Source: Methanobrevibacter sp. | Lineage (GTDB): Archaea > Methanobacteriota > Methanobacteria > Methanobacteriales > Methanobacteriaceae | NCBI GenBank assembly: GCA_017652345.1 | Contig: JAGCBE010000259.1 | Span: 1-5,196 of the forward strand | Reading direction: 5' to 3' | Length of the DNA stretch: 5,196 nucleotides | Part shown: positions 1 through 5,196 of the stretch, one piece after another | Layout of the letters: each line of letters begins with the position of its first letter | Numbering within the stretch: position 1 is the first letter of the stretch | Notes under the pieces: generated by a model | The model's input: the letters and a program-made list of their open reading frames with translations, nothing else | Databases searched by the model: none | Told to the model about the DNA's origin: nothing | Made by a program: the position numbers and the translations under genes

Positions 1-1
1 T

Positions 2-682
2 GAAAAAGAGATTGATAAGTATGGAAAGGTGAAACATGTAAATGGGTTGACTTTTAATTATTATAATAGTACTAACTTTAAAGAAGAAAAAGTAAGTCTA
101 GATGGTAAGGATGTTGCTATTTTTGACTTTAATAATGAAGACTTTGGGTTGTGAGTGTTAGCATGAGATTACATCAACAAGATTTATGGATTTTTGATTA
201 TAGCAATTAACCAAGCAAAGTTACTTAATAAAAGATTTGTACTAAGAACTGATACTAACAACATGAACCTAAGAAGTGAAATTTCACAAATGTTAAGAAA
301 TCCAAGCATTTTAATTGCTCTTAAAAATGATGTGGAATTAAAACAACTAGAAACCCCTGACTTTGATTTAAACCAAATTTGACAGTGAATTGAAAACTAC
401 ACTAATTATTTTGACTTTCATTTTCTAAACATGAGAGTAAAAGACATGAATTCTAGTGATAAAGAAAGAGACATAGCAAGTCAACAAGCAAACCACACAA
501 CTCAGAATGATAACAAGAATCAGTTTATTGATTATTTTATAGATAAATTCATTAGAGAAATAAATGCTAAGTTTAACACTGACTTAGAATGACATAATAG
601 GATGATTGATTTGGATGATGGAATCACAGACCAAACCCATACTTTAAACAAATTAGAAGGGGGAGATAAAGAACATGAATAA
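2..682 (+). CDS. Connector/portal protein, phi29 gp10-like (5' partial)
   Basis: The frame is open from base 2 and ends at TAA 680-682, giving 226 residues if TGA is Trp (five in-frame TGA, no TGG). The start lies outside the window. In phi29 the portal is a dodecamer at the head vertex through which DNA enters and leaves. From memory, the visible part follows gp10 in order: EKEIDKYGKV near the left edge resembles gp10 EKSIHQFGYV; DVAIFDFNNED resembles its MGVVIYNND region; IIAINQ then LRTDTNNMNL resembles IISVNQ then LIRANDNNQLSL; SSDKERD and the closing helix with EINAKFNTDLEW resemble the KKERMVTDE and KINELYGLNVKVKF segments. About 50 N-terminal residues are probably missing (gp10 has 309). 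The acidic C-terminus GGDKEHE also recalls the acidic end of gp10. It overlaps the next gene by 8 bases. Family assignment is fairly sure; residue-level alignment is by eye. Confidence 0.82.
655..665 (+). promoter_or_regulatory. Strong Shine-Dalgarno for the 675 start
   Basis: AGAAGGGGGAG sits inside the end of the portal gene, with 9 bases between it and ATG 675. It fixes that start and shows that the second gene is translated from within the first. Confidence 0.75.
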
Positions 683-1574
683 AGATAATATTTTAAACTT
701 AAAAGGTAATGGTGGAAGTATACCAGGTGAATCTAATAATACTAATACCACAACTAATAGTGTACCAAGTGGATGTGTAATTAACACCTTACAAGATGAT
801 ATTAATGCTGACTCAACAGGTACATTAAGTAATCTATTTAACAACTTTTGTACTAACCTAGTAGGTGATGTAGAAGATTTTATTCAGGATTTAAATAACC
901 AAAATGTGAGTGCTATTCAAGGATTTAGCAACTTACAGACTATTTTGACTAGTGTAGTAAATGGTTATTTAGCCAATCAAACTTATCAGTATAAATCTAA
1001 TTACTTATTAAGTTGATGAACTAATAACATTCAACAACTAGCATTAAACATTGCTGTGGATTTTGGATTATGATTTTGTAATTGATGTAATACCTTTTTT
1101 AATGCTTACTCATACCAACAAACATCAAATGTTATTGTAGGTAATACTTTTGGTAATGTATCAAGTACAGGTAATACTAACTATCATGCTAACAGTGTCC
1201 AAAACTCTAATGGTAATACTACTATTGCTAACATTAATGCTCAAATGGGTACTGCTAATGGTAGTGGTACAACTGTTAATAATTTAGGTGGTTTTACCCC
1301 TGAATGAAATCCACAAGGTAATGGAACCACTGCTAACCAAATTACTTTAAATAATAGTGCTATGAATAATGACACAACCCCTATTGCTAATTCATCTGCT
1401 GATGTTGGTGGGTCTAGTACTAACACTATGGATAGTATTCAAATTGCTAACTTTTCACAAGAAGGTTTTAAATTATTTACACAAAAATTACAAAGTGTTT
1501 TGTATGCTACTTTCAAAGAATACTTTTTAAGTTTTGCTGATGTAGACCAAAACATAGAAGGATTTGGGTGGTAA
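675..1574 (+). CDS. Putative lower collar protein (gp11 position), Asn/Thr/Gly-rich
   Basis: With TGA as Trp this is 299 residues (five TGA, one TGG just before the stop). I do not recognise the sequence itself. The call rests on position directly after the portal and before the tail protein, and on length close to phi29 gp11 (293 residues), which joins portal to tail tube. Visible parts: a polar N-terminus rich in N, G, T and S (about 1-40); a more ordered region (about 45-120) with an acidic GDVEDFIQDLNNQ helix; an aromatic-hydrophobic stretch about 122-145 containing DFGLWFCNWCNTFF; an Asn/Gly/Thr linker about 156-221; and a C-terminal helix with KLFTQKLQSVLYATFKEYF before ADVDQNIEGFGW. 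It could instead be a minor tail or appendage protein. ATG 675 has an excellent ribosome site and overlaps the portal stop. The next gene starts one base after its stop. Confidence 0.85.
1140..1337 (+). repeat. Low-complexity GGTAAT/GCTAAT-rich stretch coding an Asn-Gly-Thr linker
   Basis: Within the putative lower collar gene, the hexamers GGTAAT and GCTAAT/GCTAAC recur irregularly. They code for GNT, GN and AN units, for example GNTFGN, TGNTNYHAN, SNGNTTIAN and TANGSGTT. The units are not an exact tandem array. The segment is probably a flexible linker or surface loop and could vary in length between related phages. Confidence 0.45.
1557..1562 (+). promoter_or_regulatory. Weakly placed Shine-Dalgarno for the 1576 start
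   Basis: GAAGGA lies 13 bases before ATG 1576, a long spacing. GGGTGG at 1566-1571 is nearer but a poor match. The in-frame TAG at 1555-1557 rules out an earlier ATG, and a second ATG at 1585 is farther from either site. Because the upstream stop is at 1572-1574, reinitiation or coupling may matter more than this site. Confidence 0.4.
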
Positions 1575-1575
1575 G

Positions 1576-3912
1576 ATGACTGTAATGTATTGAACAGGAG
1601 CATACCCCTGATGAGATGATAATAGTTTAAGCAAACCAAGTAAAACTTACTTTAACACTCAGTGAGGTAAAATGACTTATTTATCTGGTGATGGTGGATG
1701 AGTGAAAGAATCAACTGCTGTTATTACTCAGATGGATTATAATAGTGCTACTTTACAAATTGGTAATTGAACTTATCCATCAAATAATAATACTTACTTT
1801 GCTATTAATTTAAATGAGGATACATCAAATAATGAAGGTTGATGATATTTCTTTATTGATAGCATTGACTTTGATAATTTAAGTACTAATCCAACTGCTA
1901 CTATAAGATTAAGACTAGACCATTGAGCAACCTGTATTGCTAATATTAGTAGTGATTTTTCAACCTGACAAACACAAGTGTTAGCAACCAACAAAGAAGT
2001 TAACTTATATGACTATTGAAGTAAGTGTTATAACAACCTATCTAGTTTTACCTGATTAAGAAATGTGTATCCACAACTATCCAACATTCAACTAATTAAG
2101 TACTCTTGTAATCAGTACACTTATCAAGAATCAGGTAGTAATTGAGATGATGGTTATTTTTATTATAAGATTTCATTTCAAGTAAGTGCTTATAACAACT
2201 CATCAAGTAGTAGTCAACAAAGTGAGCACTTAGCAGGTAATCTAAAAGACTATTATGTGGTTTATAACTCTAATAATTCTAATACTGTTTCATCTAATTT
2301 ACAAAGTACTTATTTTACATCTACTGAATTCTTACCCTTTATTGCTTTTGCTGATGTAGAACCTATGACATCACAACAAAATGCTAATGGTGTAAGTGCT
2401 CAGTATTATGGTAATCAGTGAACTATTCCTTTTTTACTTTCATTTTCAACTGATAAGGATATTGGTTTAATTCAACTACCTTTTAATCTTTATAACAAAG
2501 GGTTAATACAAGCAAAAGAATACTATATTACAGGTAATGATTTTATTAATCCTAATGGTAATTACTATACATATGAAGCAAATGGTAAAGATTATTCATT
2601 TCCAACCTATTGAGATGGTGGTGTTTATTTAAGTGATGTATGAGATGTACTAGTTGGAGTTAATGGATGTACTATTAATGACTTTTATTTAGCAGATGTT
2701 TCTAATTGAAGTAATGATAATTCTTTTTTATCCATCTTTTATAAAAATGGATTTAGTACAAGTATGGATAGTGAACCATGAGACTTTACTAGTTTAGGTT
2801 ATTGCTTAACCCCTGCTATGATTATGTATCCTATGCTCTTTAATTATTACTCTTATAACATTAGTTATATGGGTCAACAAGTTAGTTATACAAGTAAGTA
2901 TGTGAATAGTGTAGAGAATCTATTTCCATTTAATGGTAATGGTGTATCTAATCCACATCCATTAATAATTAAGTTTAATGCTAACTATCCTAACTTATCA
3001 CTTAATGTTTATGCCCAAGATAACATTATTGATAGTAGTAATACCCCTATTGGTCAAATCAACCTATCTACTGCTATGCTACCAAACACTACTAACCCTA
3101 GTGCTACCTTTGAAACTAATGAAAGAAAAATTATTAATAATAGTGCTACCCTAAAAAATCTAGATTTAGCAACTGCTGGTTTAAGTTTTGCTGGGGGTCT
3201 AGGATTAAATAGTCTGTTGAATCCATTAAGTTTATTTACAGGTGCTGTCAACATGGGTTTAGACATGGATAAAATTAACTTAAATTACTCTAACTCATTT
3301 GGGTCTGCTAAAATGTTTGAGTTAGGACATCAAAACACTTTACAAACTGCTGGTGATAACTTAGGTAATCCTGCTAATGAACTAACTTACTGACAAGAAG
3401 TAGTTTCACTAAATGACTTACAAAACATTGTTGCTATGATAGATAAATATGGTTATCCATATAATCAGTGAGATAGATTTTCCAACTTATTTGGTAATTA
3501 TTATCATAACTATATCAAGTTATCACAAAATGCTGATTTACTTGTTAATGAAAATGCTATATTACTGTTAAAGGATTGACAAAATTATTTGATTCAACAG
3601 TTTATTAGTGGGGTGGTAATTTGAGAACATGACTTTAATGGAGTGGTTAACTTTATGGATACCTGACAACTATATAATGACTGTATGAATGGTGCTTATA
3701 ATTATGGTGATTTAAAGAATTGAGATACTCATTATAGAGCAAACTTTAAATATACTTATCAAACATCTATGCTAATGAGTTTTAAACCACAAAATTTAGA
3801 AGGAGTAGTAATTAGACCTGAAACAAAACAAAGTGTCTTAAATCAAAAGGAAACCCCCTTAAATAAGGGATTAGCAAAGAAAGGAAGTAAAATAGGATGA
3901 AAGAAATTATAA
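1576..3912 (+). CDS. Tail tube/knob protein, phi29 gp9-like, with membrane-active loop
   Basis: This gives 778 residues with 25 in-frame TGA and no TGG; phi29 gp9 has 599. In phi29, six copies form the distal tail tube, and hydrophobic loops exit the tip to make a membrane pore for DNA entry. From memory the parallels run along the protein. WWYFFIDSIDF followed by RLRLDHWATCIANI resembles gp9 KWFYAFVTELEY and HFEIDVLQTWMFNI. AMIMYP resembles KLMMYP. NERKIINNSATLKN, then a hydrophobic Gly-rich run about residues 531-561 (GLSFAGGLGLNSLL), matches [39 protein letters not shown] and GVVIWEHD resemble the gp9 end (KMGGNTAFDYG, KYGYKIN, GITLWHTD). The TGA codons in WWYFF and VVIWEH fall on gp9 Trp positions. 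About 90 extra C-terminal residues end in a basic tail (KKGSKIGWKKL). ATG 1576 is the first start after an in-frame TAG. The ATPase gene overlaps its last 16 bases. Confidence 0.86.
3856..3869 (+). other. Small hairpin just before the ATPase ribosome site
   Basis: CCCTTA and TAAGGG can pair around a two-base loop (or five pairs around AAAT), ending 9 bases before the ATPase Shine-Dalgarno. It lies inside the tail gene and may be a coding by-product. If real, it could tune ATPase translation or processing. Confidence 0.2.
3879..3887 (+). promoter_or_regulatory. Shine-Dalgarno for the ATPase start at 3897
   Basis: GAAAGGAAG lies within the 3' end of the tail gene, with 9 bases between it and ATG 3897. 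It supports this start over the internal ATG at 4059, which would remove the Walker A motif. Confidence 0.65.
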
Positions 3913-5030
3913 AAATCAACAAGAAAGGATTATTAGATACTTATTTTAGTGAAATACAAACCATACCACAAATTAGTAAAATAAATTGAAATAAATATAG
4001 ATTCAAAATCTTATTAGGTGGTAAGGGTAGGGGTAAATCATATTTAGCATTTCAAAAGATGAAAGAGTATTTACAACAAGGTGCTAGTGTGATTTACATG
4101 AGAAACTCACTAGAAGAAATTAAGAATATGAAACCTGCTTTATTGGAATTAGTTAAATCTATTGACTTATACAAAGAAATTAAATTAAGGTGCTCTGATG
4201 AAGGAATTAGTGAATTAGAAAATGGTAAGAGCATTATTACCTTTGTGTCAACTAAAAACTATAACAAAATATCAGGTAATCTAAAACCCTATGGAATGAT
4301 TTTTTATGATGAATTCAACCAAATTATGAAATCAGATAGTGCTAAGATGGTAGAAGACTTTTTCAACATTTGTCAGACAGTGTTTAGACATAACCCCTGA
4401 GATATTTGAGCATGTGGTAATACCAAAACTGCTAACAACATTTTATACAACCTATTGAAAATTGAACCTTACTTACCAGATGATTTGCTTAATGTATCTG
4501 CTTACAAAGATTACTATGTAATTATTACTTATAAAAGTGGATTGTTTAAACATGGTGTTGCTGATGATGAAACTTTAAACATGATGAAAGACTTAAACCC
4601 TGCTCAGTACAAAATCATGATGGAAGGTGATGAATTTGATGTATCAAGTGAACTAGTACTAAATACTGAACCTGACTTAAAGAAATGGAAAAAATTAAAC
4701 ATCATTTGAGCAACTGATATTAAGTTATACCAAACCTATGAAAGTACAGGTGGTGTATGATATTTACAACCATTAGAAATTAACCTTAATGAAACAACTT
4801 TAAGTGATTTAACCAAAGACCAAAATGTCATAACTTTAAATGCTAAGTGATGATTCAACACTAGTAAAGTTAAATTGTCTATTAAGAATCCATGAACTAA
4901 AACCTTAGAATCAAAATTAAAAGATGGTGAGTGCTTTTTTGGTGATTACTATATCTATACTTATTTAAGTCAAAATCTTAACTGAAAATATGCTAATATG
5001 GACTTTTTGGAACTAACCAAAGATGACTAA
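3897..5030 (+). CDS. DNA packaging ATPase, phi29 gp16-like
   Basis: This gives 377 residues with nine TGA and one TGG; phi29 gp16 has 332. The family forms a ring at the portal that hydrolyses ATP to pump DNA into the prohead. ASCE-type ATPase signs are clear. Walker A is GGKGRGKSY at residues 41-49 (gp16: GARGIGKSY). Walker B is MIFYDEF at 134-140, with D138 and catalytic E139 (gp16: TIVFDEF). TVFRH follows, with R164 at the place of gp16 R146, the reported arginine finger. A sensor-like GNTKTANN lies near 174-181 (gp16: LSNAVSVVNP). The C-terminal half, which in gp16 is a vestigial nuclease-like domain, is recognisable only loosely (GGVWYLQPLEI, about residues 283-293). The gene overlaps the tail gene by 16 bases and is last in the operon, as gene 16 ends the phi29 late operon. 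A large terminase is less likely because of the short length and the phi29-type neighbours. Confidence 0.9.
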
Positions 5031-5080
5031 CTAGTTTAGAATACCTTTAAAACATCATAGAATGCTCTATAACAAACAAA

Positions 5081-5118
5081 AAATAACCTTAGGTACACTT
5101 ATGTATCTAGGGTTATTT
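5081..5118. terminator. Probable bidirectional intrinsic terminator
   Basis: The arms 5081-5097 (AAATAACCTTAGGTACA) and 5102-5118 (TGTATCTAGGGTTATTT) pair over 17 positions, with two G-U type pairs, around the four-base loop CTTA. On the plus strand the stem runs into TTATTTCTGTGTCTT, a moderate U-tract. On the minus strand it runs into TTATTTTTTGTTTGTT, a better one. It lies 50 bases after the ATPase stop and about 20 bases from a possible convergent gene. The phi29 terminator TD1 occupies a similar place between the late operon and the right early operon. Confidence 0.82.
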
Positions 5119-5139
5119 CTGTGTCTTAAATCAAATCTT

Positions 5140-5196
5140 TTAAGCAAGCATTAGGTAAATTCTATTTAGTTTTCTAATGATTTGTTGATTTTCTAA
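5140..5196 (-). CDS. Possible 3' end of a convergent minus-strand gene (partial)
   Basis: On the minus strand only one frame stays open from the right window edge. It codes 18 residues, LENQQIIRKLNRIYLMLA, and stops with TAA at 5142-5140. No plus-strand frame crosses the stretch. The basic, helical-looking end and the terminator just beyond support a real gene, possibly of the right-hand early operon as in phi29. At 18 codons chance cannot be excluded and no family can be named. Confidence 0.35.
   Translation of the reverse strand, partial: LENQQIIRKLNRIYLMLA

Noticed and set aside
653..844. Minus-strand open frame of 63 codons
   Set aside because: It is the antisense shadow of the portal end and the start of the second gene, with no ribosome site or family signal.
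1140..1337. CRISPR array or tandem repeat
   Set aside because: The repeated hexamers are irregular, coding, and without constant spacing or unique spacers.
1794..1994. Minus-strand open frame of 66 codons inside the tail gene
   Set aside because: Antisense to a segment that clearly matches gp9 in the plus frame; overlap in the well-supported gene makes it a shadow. The same holds for minus frames at 1241-1426, 1439-1639 and 3054-3266.
2818..3393. Separate 191-residue plus-strand gene starting at ATG 2818
   Set aside because: It is in frame with the 1576-3912 gene and bounded by TGA codons that read as Trp; it is a fragment made by using the standard code.
4059..4709. Two separate genes, 4059-4400 and 4455-4709
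   Set aside because: Both lie in the ATPase frame and are split only by TGA=Trp; the Walker A motif is upstream of 4059.
5057..5070. Five-pair hairpin ATAGA/TCTAT after the ATPase stop
   Set aside because: Too short and AT-rich to mean much beside the 17-pair stem just downstream.
1..5196. TATAAT-like strings (for example near 61 and 1738) as promoters
   Set aside because: Expected by chance in such AT-rich coding DNA; none has a convincing -35 element or lies in an intergenic gap.

Overview
The window looks like the late (virion assembly) end of a small phi29-type podovirus, or prophage, of a Mollicute that reads TGA as tryptophan (genetic code 4; Mycoplasma, Ureaplasma or Spiroplasma type). 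The DNA is very AT-rich. Read with the standard code it breaks into short fragments. Read with TGA=Trp it gives four long, tightly packed plus-strand genes that contain 44 in-frame TGA codons against 2 TGG by my hand count. Several TGA codons fall where remembered phi29 proteins have Trp, so TGA=Trp fits better than TGA=Gly.

Layout, left to right: (1) 2-682, the C-terminal part of a connector/portal protein (phi29 gp10-like), cut by the window edge. (2) 675-1574, a 299-residue Asn/Thr/Gly-rich protein of unrecognised sequence, whose place and size suggest the lower collar (gp11). (3) 1576-3912, a 778-residue phi29 gp9-like tail tube/knob protein with a central hydrophobic Gly-rich segment matching the membrane-active loop of gp9. 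(4) 3897-5030, a DNA packaging ATPase (phi29 gp16-like) with Walker A, Walker B and a candidate arginine finger. (5) 5081-5118, a strong inverted repeat that looks like a bidirectional terminator. (6) 5140-5196, what may be the last 18 codons of a convergent minus-strand gene entering from the right. No stretch over 300 bases lacks a gene.

The genes overlap by 8 bases, are separated by 1 base, and overlap by 16 bases, so they are probably one translationally coupled late operon. Portal and lower collar would form the head-tail junction, the gp9-like protein the tail tube and membrane-penetrating tip, and the ATPase would pump DNA into the prohead. The wall-degrading and lysis genes that lie between tail genes and ATPase in phi29 (genes 13, 14, 15) and the appendage gene 12 are absent here. 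This fits a host without a cell wall.

The most unusual global signal is in base composition. By eye I find no CpG, no GATC, no AGCT and no TGCA in all 5196 bases. About 60 GCT are all preceded by T, and about 27 GCA all by A. This looks like very strong avoidance of palindromic restriction or methylation targets, and it has shaped alanine codon choice. Comparisons with phi29 proteins rest on remembered sequences, not on a database search.
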